A stretch of DNA of 64,000 nucleotides from Motiliproteus sediminis (GTDB lineage Bacteria > Pseudomonadota > Gammaproteobacteria > Pseudomonadales > Balneatricaceae): NCBI RefSeq assembly GCF_017912535.1, contig NZ_JAERQK010000009.1:1-64000 (forward strand). The letters are read 5' to 3'. Position 1 is the first letter of the stretch, and each line of letters begins with the position of its first letter. The notes below the pieces were generated by a model. The model saw only the letters and a program-made list of their open reading frames with translations. It did no database searches and had not been told where the DNA came from. Below are positions 1-8,689 of this stretch, one piece after another. The translations under genes and the position numbers were made by a program.

Positions 1-310
1 GGCCCGCGCAAAGCGCGGGGCGAGGCATGGACGCCGAGCCGGATTGCGGCACAGGTATGTGCCGTCCGATCCGCCAGAATCACCGTTGCCGCGCGCAGTG
101 GACCCGTAGGGCGGCGGAACCAGGGGAGCATAAGGCACAAGTAGTTCTTTCTTCCCCTGTTCTTTGGAACGTTTGCCAAAGAATAGGGCCGCCCGAGTGG
201 GCGGAACAAAGGCTTTCAAGCAACACAGCAAATGAGCTTCAAACGCCATTGATTTAGTCGCTTCTCAGCCGAGCAAAAACGTCCGCTCCGCGCCGCTTCG
301 GGCCACTTAG
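1..310 (+). repeat. Noncoding repeat module, copy A
   Basis: This stretch before the first gene shows no convincing coding sequence. It holds a hairpin at 3-19 (CCCGCGC, loop AAA, GCGCGGG), a GGCATGGACGCC element at 25-36, a second hairpin with arms TTCTTTGG (160-167) and CCAAAGAA (176-183), a short GC palindrome GCCCGAGTGGGC followed by GGAAC (191-207), and GTCCGCTCCGCGCC (281-294). The same elements in the same order occur twice more, at about 8215-8489 (opposite strand) and 8690-8980. The left boundary may lie outside the window. A short open frame here looks spurious. Confidence 0.6.
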
Positions 311-351
311 CAAGTGCCTGATGGCCACTTGCCGTGAAGCCAACAGTGGCT

Positions 352-1803
352 TTATAGGCCCATACAGAGATACTTCATCTCCACGTAATCGTCGATCCCG
401 TAACGCGAACCTTCGCGACCAAGCCCCGACTCCTTGATGCCGCCAAAGGGTGCCAGCTCGGTGGAGATGATCCCCTCATTGATTCCCACCATGCCGTACT
501 CCAGTGCTTCCGCCACGCGCCAGACGCGGCCGATATCGCGAGCATAGAAATAGGCGGCGAGGCCAAAGGGGGTGTCGTTGGCCATTGTGATCGCCTGCTC
601 CTCCGTGTCGAACGGGATCAGCGTTGCCACCGGGCCAAAGATCTCCTCCTGCGAGATCGCCATCTGGTTGTTCACATCGGCCAGCAGGGTGGGCTGGTAA
701 CCGTTTAACAGCCCCTCCAACCGTTGGCCGCCGGTAACCAGTCGCGCACCGCCGGATTGCGCGTCGGCGACCAGTCGCTCCACCTTGGCCAGCGCCCGGT
801 CATCGATCAACGGGCCGATCTGCACGCCGTCGCTGAAGCCGTCACCGACTACCAGTTGCTCCACCGCTGCGCGCAGTTTGTCGGCAAAGGCCTGTTGGAT
901 ATCACGTTGAACCAGAATACGGTTGGTGCAGACGCAGGTCTGGCCGGCGTTGCGGAACTTCGAGGCCATCACTCCGGCCACCGCTTTATCCAGATCGGCG
1001 TCGTCGAAGACGATAAAGGGGGCGTTGCCGCCCAGCTCCAGCGACACTTTCTTCACCTGACCGGCGCATTGTTGCGCCAGCAATTTGCCTACCGGGGTGG
1101 AGCCGGTAAAGGAGAGCTTGCGCACCCGCGTGTCCTCGCACATCACCGTGCCGGTGGTGGGCGCGTCAGTGGTGGTGACCACGTTGAACACCCCGGCGGG
1201 AATGCCGGCGCGCTCGGCTAACTCTGCCAGTGCCAGCGCCGACAGCGGGGTCAGCTCCGCCGGCTTGACCACCACCGGGCAGCCGGCCGCCAGCGCCGGT
1301 GCCACCTTGCGGGTGATCATGGCGATGGGGAAGTTCCAGGGGGTGATGGCGGCGGCGACACCGATCGGTTGTTTGAGCACCAGCAGGCGCTTGTCGGCAC
1401 CGTGGGCGGGGATGACATCACCATAGACCCGCTTGGCTTCTTCGGCGAACCACTCCACAAATGATGCGCCGTAGACCACTTCCCCACGGGCTTCGGCCAG
1501 CGGTTTGCCCTGCTCGGTGGTCATCAGGATCGCCAGATCCTCCTGCGCAGCCATGATCAGCTCGAACCAGCGGCGCAGGATGGCGCTGCGTTCCTTGCCT
1601 GTCAGCGCCCGCCATCCGGCCCAGGCAGCGTCGGCGGCGCCGATGGCGCGGGTTACGTCGGCTGCGCTCAGATCTGCTACCTCGGCGATTATCTTGCCAT
1701 TGGCGGGGTTAGTGACGAAGAAGGTGCGTTGATCGGCAGCATCGCTCCACCGGCCGTCAATGTACGCCCGGCGCTGTAGCAGGCTGGAATCGGATAATTG
1801 CAT
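352..1803 (-). CDS. gabD: NAD(P)-dependent succinate-semialdehyde dehydrogenase
   Basis: This 483-residue aldehyde dehydrogenase oxidises succinate semialdehyde to succinate, the last step of the GABA shunt, in the cytoplasm. The length is that of GabD. Visible family motifs are the cofactor-domain stretch TPWNFPIAM, the glutamate region LELGGNAPFIVFDDAD and the catalytic cysteine in GQTCVC. The C-terminal part ends with FGGIKESGLGREGSRYGIDDY, which is typical of succinate-semialdehyde rather than betaine aldehyde dehydrogenases. No gabT transaminase or gabP permease is adjacent, so the source of the substrate is not shown by context. The gene reads away from the next gene, with a 160-base divergent gap upstream. 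A related semialdehyde such as glutarate semialdehyde cannot be excluded as substrate. Confidence 0.9.
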   Translation of the reverse strand: MQLSDSSLLQRRAYIDGRWSDAADQRTFFVTNPANGKIIAEVADLSAADVTRAIGAADAAWAGWRALTGKERSAILRRWFELIMAAQEDLAILMTTEQGKPLAEARGEVVYGASFVEWFAEEAKRVYGDVIPAHGADKRLLVLKQPIGVAAAITPWNFPIAMITRKVAPALAAGCPVVVKPAELTPLSALALAELAERAGIPAGVFNVVTTTDAPTTGTVMCEDTRVRKLSFTGSTPVGKLLAQQCAGQVKKVSLELGGNAPFIVFDDADLDKAVAGVMASKFRNAGQTCVCTNRILVQRDIQQAFADKLRAAVEQLVVGDGFSDGVQIGPLIDDRALAKVERLVADAQSGGARLVTGGQRLEGLLNGYQPTLLADVNNQMAISQEEIFGPVATLIPFDTEEQAITMANDTPFGLAAYFYARDIGRVWRVAEALEYGMVGINEGIISTELAPFGGIKESGLGREGSRYGIDDYVEMKYLCMGL

Positions 1804-1965
1804 GAGTTTCTCCCGGGGTCGGGGACGGGCATCAGAGCGGGCCCGTCGACGGATTTAACGGTACTGGAATCAGTAATGTCCCTAATGGTAGCGGCACGGG
1901 CGCTTGGTCACCAGTACCCCTTTAGCGTAAAGTCGCAGTCAGTCACTCGGATATGAGGCGTTCAG

Positions 1966-2442
1966 ATGTTATCGCGCGGATTGTTAAAACTGTTGGCTCC
2001 ACTGTTTTTTTGGCTTGCCTATGGAGCGTTTCGTTCCCGCTGGCTGGCGGACTCTACGCGCAAACATCGCTGGACTATGGGCACTTTTCGGTTGGCCGCG
2101 GATGTAGGTCACCGCCGCGCGCTGTCGGTCTATGGCTATCTGTTGTTTCTGCGCGGCGACAGCGTGCAGAGCCGGATTCAGGGGGCTATCTACCTCGAGC
2201 GCTCGGCCAGCGCCGGCGATGCGCGGGCGTGCTACCAGATGGGCAAAATCTACGAAGAGGGCTTTGAATTCCACTTCCGCCCCGACAGTGCCAAGGCGCT
2301 GACCTATTACCGCCAGGCGGCGGCCAAGGGCCACGCATTGGCGATCACGCGCTTGGCCGATGCGGCCGCACAGGGTGAATTGGGCCTGCAACCCGACGCC
2401 GCCGAGGCGGAGCGATGGCGGGCGCTGATGCCGGGCGGATGA
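1966..2442 (+). CDS. Membrane-anchored Sel1-repeat (TPR-like) protein
   Basis: This 158-residue protein begins with a hydrophobic segment (about residues 7-20) that looks like an uncleaved anchor or signal. It is followed by alpha-helical repeats of the Sel1/TPR type. The clearest repeats are ARACYQMGKIYEEGF and DSAKALTYYRQAAAKGHALAITRLA, with the alternating Ala/Gly and aromatic positions of Sel1 units. Such repeats mediate protein contacts; no partner can be inferred. ATG at 1966 follows a GAGGCG ribosome-binding sequence. The next gene, a glutaredoxin-like protein, starts 81 bases downstream on the same strand and may be cotranscribed. Confidence 0.7.
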   Translation: MLSRGLLKLLAPLFFWLAYGAFRSRWLADSTRKHRWTMGTFRLAADVGHRRALSVYGYLLFLRGDSVQSRIQGAIYLERSASAGDARACYQMGKIYEEGFEFHFRPDSAKALTYYRQAAAKGHALAITRLADAAAQGELGLQPDAAEAERWRALMPGG

Positions 2443-2523
2443 TCTCGACGTGAGATATGTCATTTAATGCGCGGTTTCTGCTAAACTCCTGCGCTTGTTA
2501 TTTGTTGCTGGAGTTGAAGCTTG

Positions 2524-2916
2524 ATGAAAGTTATCCGTTGGCTGTTGGGCCGCCTGATTCTGCTGATTAATGCCCTGACCTTGCCCCGTGGGGTGAAGCG
2601 CTCCGCCGAGCAGCAGGCGCTGATTGATCAGCAAACTGCTGCGCTGGCGCTTTACCAGTACAAAGCCTGCCCGTTCTGCGTCAAGGTTCGCCGCAGCATG
2701 AAGCGCCATAGCCTGGCCATCGAGACCCGTGAGGTAAAAAACCACCCGGTTCACCGCGCGGAACTGGAGCAGGGCGGCGGTCAGGTGAAGGTGCCTTGCC
2801 TGCGGATCGACGAGGGCAACGGCCAGGTGCGCTGGCTGTATGAATCCTCGGAAATCGTCAGCTACCTGGAGCAGCGTTTCGTTGGCGCCGAGTTTTCCCA
2901 AGACGCCACTGCCTGA
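2524..2916 (+). CDS. Glutaredoxin/GST-N domain thioredoxin-fold protein
   Basis: This roughly 130-residue protein carries a thioredoxin-fold domain with the dithiol motif CPFC preceded by LYQYKA and followed by VKVRRSMKRHSL. The later VPCL segment supplies the cis-proline, and ESSEIVSYLEQRF is the usual end of the glutaredoxin / GST N-terminal domain. The first 20 residues (WLLGRLILLINALTLP) are hydrophobic, so the domain is probably tethered to the membrane. The role is probably thiol-disulfide exchange; the substrate is unknown. ATG at 2524 is preferred to the TTG directly before it. A strong terminator follows at 2951-2988, closing this unit before hcp. Confidence 0.8.
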   Translation: MKVIRWLLGRLILLINALTLPRGVKRSAEQQALIDQQTAALALYQYKACPFCVKVRRSMKRHSLAIETREVKNHPVHRAELEQGGGQVKVPCLRIDEGNGQVRWLYESSEIVSYLEQRFVGAEFSQDATA

Positions 2917-2950
2917 GCCACGTTTTAACGACTGATAATCCCCGCCACCC

Positions 2951-2988
2951 GTGCCGCCGCCATCTGTGGTTGGCGGCACAACTTTTTT
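2951..2988 (+). terminator. Rho-independent terminator after the glutaredoxin-like gene
   Basis: A perfect 8-bp stem GTGCCGCC (2951-2958) / GGCGGCAC (2972-2979) is followed by AAC and six T residues (2983-2988). The inner bases CCA/TGG can lengthen the stem. It separates the glutaredoxin-like gene from hcp. Confidence 0.85.
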
Positions 2989-3016
2989 ACGACTTCGGTA
3001 CTGCTTTCGAACGGAA

Positions 3017-3030
3017 TTGACCTTCATCAA
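3017..3030 (+). promoter_or_regulatory. FNR/ANR/DNR-type operator upstream of hcp
   Basis: The sequence TTGACCTTCATCAA matches the FNR/ANR/DNR consensus TTGAT-N4-ATCAA at nine of ten specified positions. Its centre lies about 79 bases before the hcp start codon. A plausible -10 element (GATACT, 3051-3056) lies downstream so that the box would be centred near -40, the usual position for class II activation. This predicts anaerobic or NO-dependent activation of hcp-hcr. CRP/FNR relatives with the same half-sites cannot be told apart from sequence. Confidence 0.75.
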
Positions 3031-3102
3031 GAGCCTGACGCTTTTGATCGGATACTGTCGCCTCCCTGTGAATCTCCTAGTTCAACAGTAAGGATTGCGA
3101 TT

Positions 3103-4770
3103 ATGTTTTGCGTTCAGTGTGAGCACACCATCACCACTCCCACCGCCAAGGGGTGCAGCTATACCCAGGGCATGTGCGGCAAGACCGCCGAGGTCTCCGA
3201 TCTGCAGGATCTGCTGGTTTACGCCCTGCAGGGTACCTCGTTCTACGCCGAACAGGCGCGGACGTTCGGGATCGTCGACCGGGCAGTGGACGCCTTTGTC
3301 CCGCAGGCGTTTTTTGCCACCCTGACCAACGTTAACTTCGAAGGCGAGCGGATCACCGGCTACGCCCGTCAGGCGCAGCAGTACCGTGATCTGCTGCGCG
3401 AGCGTTACCTGGCGGCCTGCGTGGCGGCGGGTAAGACACCGACAACCCCCACTGCGGCGGCGCAGTTTGAACTGGCCGCGGATCACGCCGGACTGCTGGC
3501 ACAGGCCCCCGAGGCGGCGGTTAACCGCGGCAAGGAGAGCGTCGATGCTGACGTGATGGGGCTGCGCTTGCTGTGCCTCTATGGCCTCAAGGGCGCGGCG
3601 GCCTACATGGAGCACGCACGGGTATTGGGCCAGCAGGATGACAGCGTGGCGGCGGAGTTCCACCGCATCATGGCCTGGCTCGGCAGCGATCCGGCCGAAT
3701 TGGCGGCGCTGCTCAACTGCGCCATGGAGATCGGCCAGCTCAACTACCGGGTAATGGCGATGCTGGATCGCGGCGAAACCGAAAAGTTCGGCCACCCGGC
3801 GCCGACCCAGGTCAACGTCAAAGCGGTGCCGGGCAAAGCGATCCTGGTTTCCGGTCACGACCTCTGTGACCTCAAGCTGATTCTGGAGCAGACCGAGGGT
3901 ACCGGCATCAACGTCTACACCAACGGCGAGATGCTGCCCGCCCATGGCTACCCGGAGCTGAACAAGTTCAAACATTTGGTGGGCAATTACGGCAGCGCCT
4001 GGCAGAACCAGCAGAAAGAGTTTGCCGATTTCCCCGGTGCTATCGTCATGACCTCCAACTGCCTGATCGATCCCAACGTCGGCCAGTACGGCGACCGCAT
4101 CTTCACCCGCAGCATCGTCGGCTGGCCCGGCGTGCGTCATATCGAGGGTGACGATTTCAGCGAGGTGATCGCCTGCGCCGAGCAGCAGGCGGGCTTTCTT
4201 TACGAGGAGATCCCGCACCGGATCACCGTCGGCTTCGGCCGCAACGCGCTGATGAACGCGGCGCCGGCGGTGATCGAGCAGATCAAGCAGGGCAATATCC
4301 GCCACTTCTTCCTGGTCGGCGGCTGTGACGGCGACAAGTCCGAGCGCAGCTACTACACCGACTTCACCCAGGCGGCGCCCGATGACACCGTGATTCTGAC
4401 CCTGGCCTGCGGCAAGTTCCGCTTCAACAAAAAGCCCTTTGGCGACATCAACGGTATTCCACGTCTGTTGGATATCGGTCAGTGCAATGACAGCTACTCG
4501 GCGATCCAGTTGGCGCTGGCGCTGGCCAAGGAGTTCGACTGCGACATCAACGAGTTGCCCCTCAACCTGGTGCTGAGCTGGTTCGAGCAGAAGGCGATCG
4601 TGGTGCTGCTGACCCTGCTGTCGCTGGGGGTCAAGAACATCCGCGTTGGTCCGTCGGTGCCGGGCTTTTTGACCGATAACCTGCTGGCGGTGCTGAATCA
4701 GGAGTTCGGCCTGACCACCATCGGTACGGTGGAAGACGATCTGGCGACGATGCTGCAAAAATCCGCCTGA
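3103..4770 (+). CDS. hcp: Hybrid cluster protein (NO reductase / hydroxylamine reductase)
   Basis: This 555-residue cytoplasmic protein is a class II hybrid cluster protein, close in length and sequence to E. coli Hcp. The N-terminus holds four cysteines (C3, C6, C18, C25; MFCVQCEH and GMCGKTAE), the spacing of the [2Fe-2S]-containing enteric type. Hybrid-cluster ligands are visible in [36 protein letters not shown] and [11 protein letters not shown]. The family reduces nitric oxide to nitrous oxide under anaerobic nitrosative stress and has also been implicated in protein S-nitrosylation. An FNR/DNR-type box lies upstream. The reductase gene hcr follows after 158 bases, so the two form a functional pair. 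Confidence 0.97.
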   Translation: MFCVQCEHTITTPTAKGCSYTQGMCGKTAEVSDLQDLLVYALQGTSFYAEQARTFGIVDRAVDAFVPQAFFATLTNVNFEGERITGYARQAQQYRDLLRERYLAACVAAGKTPTTPTAAAQFELAADHAGLLAQAPEAAVNRGKESVDADVMGLRLLCLYGLKGAAAYMEHARVLGQQDDSVAAEFHRIMAWLGSDPAELAALLNCAMEIGQLNYRVMAMLDRGETEKFGHPAPTQVNVKAVPGKAILVSGHDLCDLKLILEQTEGTGINVYTNGEMLPAHGYPELNKFKHLVGNYGSAWQNQQKEFADFPGAIVMTSNCLIDPNVGQYGDRIFTRSIVGWPGVRHIEGDDFSEVIACAEQQAGFLYEEIPHRITVGFGRNALMNAAPAVIEQIKQGNIRHFFLVGGCDGDKSERSYYTDFTQAAPDDTVILTLACGKFRFNKKPFGDINGIPRLLDIGQCNDSYSAIQLALALAKEFDCDINELPLNLVLSWFEQKAIVVLLTLLSLGVKNIRVGPSVPGFLTDNLLAVLNQEFGLTTIGTVEDDLATMLQKSA

Positions 4771-4795
4771 GAGGCACCATTCCTCTAATTAAGCT

Positions 4796-4818
4796 AGCCG
4801 GGCGCGAGGCGCCCGGCT
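4796..4818 (+). other. Strong hairpin between hcp and hcr
   Basis: A perfect 10-bp stem AGCCGGGCGC / GCGCCCGGCT with a GAG loop lies 25 bases after the hcp stop. It has no T-run, so it looks more like a processing or 3'-end stabilising structure between hcp and hcr than a complete intrinsic terminator. Its core GGGCGC-GAG-GCGCCC is nearly the same as the hairpin between iscU and iscA. Confidence 0.6.
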
Positions 4819-4928
4819 GATCCGTTTTCCGGGTGGACCCCTCCTTCCCCAGAGTGTGCCGATCGCTGTGACTGAGGCGGCCGGTGTTTTGGGTCCATCC
4901 GCTCTTTTCTGATAAGGAGTTACTGATC

Positions 4929-5951
4929 ATGACCGCCAACGCCGCTCTGTTCGCGCCGCTGATCTGTACCGGCCGGGTGGAGGAAACCCACGACACCGCC
5001 ACCTTTACCTTCCGCGCCGCCAACCAGAGCCCCTTCGCCTACAAGGCGGGCCAGTTCATCACCTTCGAAGTGGAGGTGGCCGACCAGAAACTGCACCGCG
5101 CCTACTCGCTCTCATCCAGCCCCTGCCAGCCGGATCAGGTGGCGATCACCGTCAAGCGGGTGCCAGGGGGCAAAGTCTCCAACCACCTGCTCGATCACCT
5201 GCGACCGGGGCACATGCTGCCCGGCATGGCGCCAGCCGGCGAGTTCAACGCCCTCGACTGCCCGCGCACCGACAAGGTGTTGCTGTTCAGCGCCGGTAGC
5301 GGCATTACCCCCTGTATCTCCATCGCCCGTTGGCTGCTGGCTAACGGGCCGGGCTGCGAGATCGACTTTGTCTACAGCGCCCGCAACGCGGACCAGGTGA
5401 TCATGGCCGCCGAGCTGGATCGGCTGGCCGCGCAGGACGAACGCTTTCGCCTCCATCGGGTTCTCGGTCAACCAGCCCGCGAAGGCGACCTGCAGGGGCG
5501 GCTGGACCGCGCGCTGTTTGATCGCATTGTGACCGAAGTGGCGGGGAAAACCTTGTTTACCTGTGGTCCCGAGTCCTACATGGCGGCGGTGGTGGAGTTT
5601 GCCCACGCGCGTGGTATGCCGGCCGAATTGATCCATCAGGAGAGCTTCGTACCGGCCTCGGCCAACGACGCTGGCGCCAGTAGCGGCGCGCAATTCCAGC
5701 TGCAGGCGCCGCGCTTCGGCAAGACGGTCACCGTGACCGATGGTCAAACCCTGCTGGAGGCGATGGAGAGCGCCGGGCTGCCGGTGATCGGTGCCTGCCG
5801 CAGCGGGGTGTGCGGTTCCTGCAAATGCCAGCTGCTGGCGGGCGAGGTCGAGGCGAGCAGCACAGCGACTCTCACCGAGGACGAGATCGTTGCCGGCTAC
5901 CGGCTGGCTTGCTCCAGCACCATCCGCTCCGATCTGGTCGTGGAACTCTGA
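4929..5951 (+). CDS. hcr: NADH oxidoreductase for hybrid cluster protein
   Basis: This 340-residue protein passes electrons from NADH to Hcp. The N-terminal half is a ferredoxin-reductase FAD/NAD module (HRAYSLSSSP for FAD binding; LFSAGSGITPCISIARWL for the NAD site; TCGPESYMAAV). The C-terminal domain is a plant-type [2Fe-2S] ferredoxin with CRSGVCGSCKCQLL and a final cysteine in RLACSS. ATG at 4929 is chosen because it follows an AAGGAGT ribosome-binding sequence; an in-frame start 45 bases upstream lacks one. The gene follows hcp in the same direction, as in E. coli, and converges on the NosR-like gene nine bases downstream. Confidence 0.95.
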   Translation: MTANAALFAPLICTGRVEETHDTATFTFRAANQSPFAYKAGQFITFEVEVADQKLHRAYSLSSSPCQPDQVAITVKRVPGGKVSNHLLDHLRPGHMLPGMAPAGEFNALDCPRTDKVLLFSAGSGITPCISIARWLLANGPGCEIDFVYSARNADQVIMAAELDRLAAQDERFRLHRVLGQPAREGDLQGRLDRALFDRIVTEVAGKTLFTCGPESYMAAVVEFAHARGMPAELIHQESFVPASANDAGASSGAQFQLQAPRFGKTVTVTDGQTLLEAMESAGLPVIGACRSGVCGSCKCQLLAGEVEASSTATLTEDEIVAGYRLACSSTIRSDLVVEL

Positions 5952-5959
5952 GCCACCGC

Positions 5960-8080
5960 TCAGCCGGCGGCTGGTGATTCGATGCTGACTGCGGCGATGC
6001 GGTCGCCCTGGCGGGCCTGCTGCTTGCGCTGCTGCAGGCTGGCGACGCAGCGGCTGTCATCGTTGAGGATGGCGATGCACTCCAGACACTGGATGCATTC
6101 GTCGTAGTCGATGCGGCCGTCGCGGTGAATGGCGTTGATGCCGCAGTGGCGTCGGCACAACTGGCAAGGGTCGCCGCAGAGTTCGATCCGCTGCAGCCAT
6201 TCGAACCGGCGCAGCCGTCCGATCACCGCCAAGCCCGCGCCCAACGGGCAGAGGTAACGGCAATAGAATTTGTGCACGAACAGGCCCGCCGCCAATAGCA
6301 GCAGGGCGTAAAGCACAAACGGCCAGCTGCGCTCGAACACCAGCGTAATGCTGGTCTTGAACGGTTCCACCTCGGCCAGCCGTTCGGCCAGGGTCAGCGA
6401 ATAGAACGCGCTGCCTACCAGCCCCGCCAGTAACGGGTATTTGAGCCGTATCAGCCGCCGATGCCAGCGCTCACTGATCCGCCATTGGCGAATCCGCAGT
6501 TTCAGCGCCAGCCAGCCGACCATCTCTTGCAGCGCGCCAAAGGGGCAGAGCCAGCCGCAGAACAGTCCGCGCCCCCAGATAAACAGGCTGATAAAGGTGA
6601 ACACCCAGAGGATAAAGATCACCGGGTCGAGCAGGAAAATGGTGATATCAAAGCCGTCGGCAATATTGAGCAACAGGGTGTAGATGTTGACCACCGACAG
6701 CTGTCCCTGAGCGTAAAAGCCCAGCCAGAACAGGGTGAACAGCAGAAAGCTCCAGCGGAAGGTGTAGAACAGTCGCGGGCGTTCGGTCAGCCAGTGCTGG
6801 TGGACAAAGGCCGCGCTGAGCAAGCCAAGGGCGAGCAGCAGGATGGTGACCTGCGGCCAGCGTTGTTGCCATAGCATCAGCCACAGCGGCTGCGGTTTCC
6901 CCGGCTCGGCTTGTTCGACCCGGTCGAACAGCGCGTCCGGCAGCTGGTAGCGATCAACAAAGTGGGCGTTGTCCTGAATCAGGTGGTTGCGTGCCAGGGT
7001 GACGTTGAGCCGGAGATCCATCGGGCTGGCCGGGTCGAACCCCGCTTGCGCCTTGATCCGCAGCAGGTGATAGGCAAGGGACTCGGGCGTACCGTCGAGC
7101 ATCAGCGGCAGTTCGGTGCCGACGTTGAGATCGCGCAGCTCCACCGACAGGCCGTTCTGTTCCAGCCCCACCCGTTCCGGCACCGTGCCCGGTTTGAAGT
7201 CGTCGCGCACATGGGGCCAGCCTCGTTCGGTGAGCACCATCAGTGCCTGCTCCCCCGGTTTGAGTACCTGTTGCAGGCGCTCGAAACCGCCATCGCCGAG
7301 CAGATTGCGGCCGATCAGCGGCGCATTCAGGTAGGCGTAGTAGAGGATGGTGAACACCGGACCGTCATCCTCTGGCTGCCACTCGGGATAGCTGTCGAGG
7401 CTGCGCCCCAGTGCTTCTTCAACGTTCCCTATCGCTAGTGACCACTGCCTGACCAGCCCGCGCTGCAGTAGTTGGTTCCAGTCCAGCGGCTCGTAGAGGT
7501 CGGGCTTAGGGATCGCCGCCGGCGGTTGGGCGAACCCTTCCAACTGCCGCCGTGCGACCTGCAGTGCTGCCGACAGTACGGTGTCGTTGATGATGATCAC
7601 CGATACGGTCGCTTTGGTGACACCGTCAATAAACACCGGGCCGCCTGGTTCGCCACGGCGGCCGCTGTGGATGATGATCTGGTCTGCCACCGAGTGGCCT
7701 TGATACTGGTTGACGAAGTCGAATAGCGGCTCCGGCCCGAGGCCGTGCAGAAATACCGGCTCGTGGTGATCGAGTACCCGCACGCCAGTGAAACGGCCTT
7801 TGGCATCAATGCCGATCAGCAGCTTGATCTGCTTGCCGGAAAAACCGGGCAGATCGGTGAAATCCTGGGATTGGAAGGCGTAGCCCAGCAGCTCGCTCAA
7901 CTGGTACACCGGCACCACCGGGAAGTCGGCCAGTGGCGGTTCGATGCGAGTCGCCTTGGGGAACAACTGCTGGATCAGCGGGTGCAGCTCCTCGCCGGTG
8001 ATGGCGTAACTGGGCGCTGCCGGTCCCAGCAACAGAGCCAGCATCCAGCACAGGGCAAACCAGCGACGAAGTGGCAGCAC
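5960..8080 (-). CDS. NosR/NirI-family FMN-binding, polyferredoxin membrane protein
   Basis: This 706-residue protein has the NosR/NirI architecture. It starts with a signal sequence (about residues 1-26). A periplasmic FMN-binding domain follows, whose KATVS stretch near residue 160 is the likely flavin-attachment site. After a long periplasmic region come several membrane spans (about 410-610) with two cysteine motifs (CGWLCPFGALQEM, CRYLCPLGAGLA), and then a cytoplasmic ferredoxin-like tail with CGDPCQLCRRHC and CIQCLEC. NosR supports expression and activity of nitrous oxide reductase, but no nos gene is visible here. The neighbours are hcp-hcr, so a link to nitric oxide metabolism is inferred. 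The gene is convergent with hcr. Confidence 0.85.
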   Translation of the reverse strand: MLPLRRWFALCWMLALLLGPAAPSYAITGEELHPLIQQLFPKATRIEPPLADFPVVPVYQLSELLGYAFQSQDFTDLPGFSGKQIKLLIGIDAKGRFTGVRVLDHHEPVFLHGLGPEPLFDFVNQYQGHSVADQIIIHSGRRGEPGGPVFIDGVTKATVSVIIINDTVLSAALQVARRQLEGFAQPPAAIPKPDLYEPLDWNQLLQRGLVRQWSLAIGNVEEALGRSLDSYPEWQPEDDGPVFTILYYAYLNAPLIGRNLLGDGGFERLQQVLKPGEQALMVLTERGWPHVRDDFKPGTVPERVGLEQNGLSVELRDLNVGTELPLMLDGTPESLAYHLLRIKAQAGFDPASPMDLRLNVTLARNHLIQDNAHFVDRYQLPDALFDRVEQAEPGKPQPLWLMLWQQRWPQVTILLLALGLLSAAFVHQHWLTERPRLFYTFRWSFLLFTLFWLGFYAQGQLSVVNIYTLLLNIADGFDITIFLLDPVIFILWVFTFISLFIWGRGLFCGWLCPFGALQEMVGWLALKLRIRQWRISERWHRRLIRLKYPLLAGLVGSAFYSLTLAERLAEVEPFKTSITLVFERSWPFVLYALLLLAAGLFVHKFYCRYLCPLGAGLAVIGRLRRFEWLQRIELCGDPCQLCRRHCGINAIHRDGRIDYDECIQCLECIAILNDDSRCVASLQQRKQQARQGDRIAAVSIESPAAG

Positions 8081-8214
8081 GGCGCAATCCTTAGCGAAGT
8101 GATCGGGTAAGTCTCATCCTGAGCGCCAGTCGGCGGGGCGGCAATGGTACTTCCGACCCATTTTTTGGCGATGTTGGCGTTGGGGGGCTGAGGCCCGGCG
8201 GGGGAGGCCGTTTA

Positions 8215-8489
8215 CGGCGCAGAGCGGACATTGACTTGGCTCGCTTGGCGAAGTGTTCAAAGCTCTTTTCCGCGTTGCATGACAGCCTCTGTTCCGCCCA
8301 CCCGGGCGGGTTACTTTTTATCAGTCGTGACTAAAAGTAACCAAAAAGCACTCGCCCACGAAAGTCGCCCTGCGGGACCTGCGCTCTGACGTCACTTGAG
8401 GGGCTCAACAGAATGGCCCTCCCTGGCCATACTGTTGCGGCGGCGGCCATCCAGGCCTTGCCCTTGACGGGCTGAAACCCTCAAGTGAC
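8215..8489 (-). repeat. Noncoding repeat module, copy B (inverted relative to A and C)
   Basis: Read on the minus strand this copy shows GGCCTGGATGGCC (plus 8445-8457), a GGCCAGGGAGGGCC element, a hairpin with arms GGTTACTTTT and AAAAGTAACC (plus 8309-8318 and 8333-8342), the GC palindrome CCCGCCCGGGTGGGCGGAAC (plus 8291-8310) and TGTCCGCTCTGCGCCG (plus 8215-8230). A perfect 12-bp inverted repeat, GTCACTTGAGGG (8391-8402) and CCCTCAAGTGAC (8478-8489), brackets the distal part. No gene is supported here; the region between the NosR-like gene and the porin (8081-9328) appears noncoding. Confidence 0.65.
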
Positions 8490-8532
8490 ACCAGTGCTCG
8501 TCGACTTTCTAACGGGCCCTGGGTGCCAGCCG

Positions 8533-8568
8533 CACCTATGTCACCTATGTAACCTATGTAACCTAAGT
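8533..8568. repeat. Four tandem 9-bp units
   Basis: Four adjacent 9-base units read CACCTATGT, CACCTATGT, AACCTATGT and AACCTAAGT. They lie between repeat modules B and C in the noncoding island. No coding function is apparent, and the number of units may vary between strains. Confidence 0.7.
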
Positions 8569-8689
8569 CCCTTTATTCGCTGGATATAAATCCCAAACCT
8601 TCCGGCAGCTCCACCTTCCCCCTTTTACGCAGCCGGAGCAGGGTGCGAACAATCCGATTAAGGCCCGCAAGGGGCGAGCGCTGGATGCG

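Noticed and set aside
27-257. 76-codon open frame at the left end
   Set aside because: It runs through the repeat module hairpins and shows no protein-like pattern or ribosome-binding site.
3082-4758. Long antisense open frame (558 codons) opposite hcp
   Set aside because: It mirrors the reading frame of a certain gene in GC-rich DNA, and its translation is His/Gln/Arg-rich without motifs. The same applies to long frames opposite purA (55447-56811) and hscA (62408-63985).
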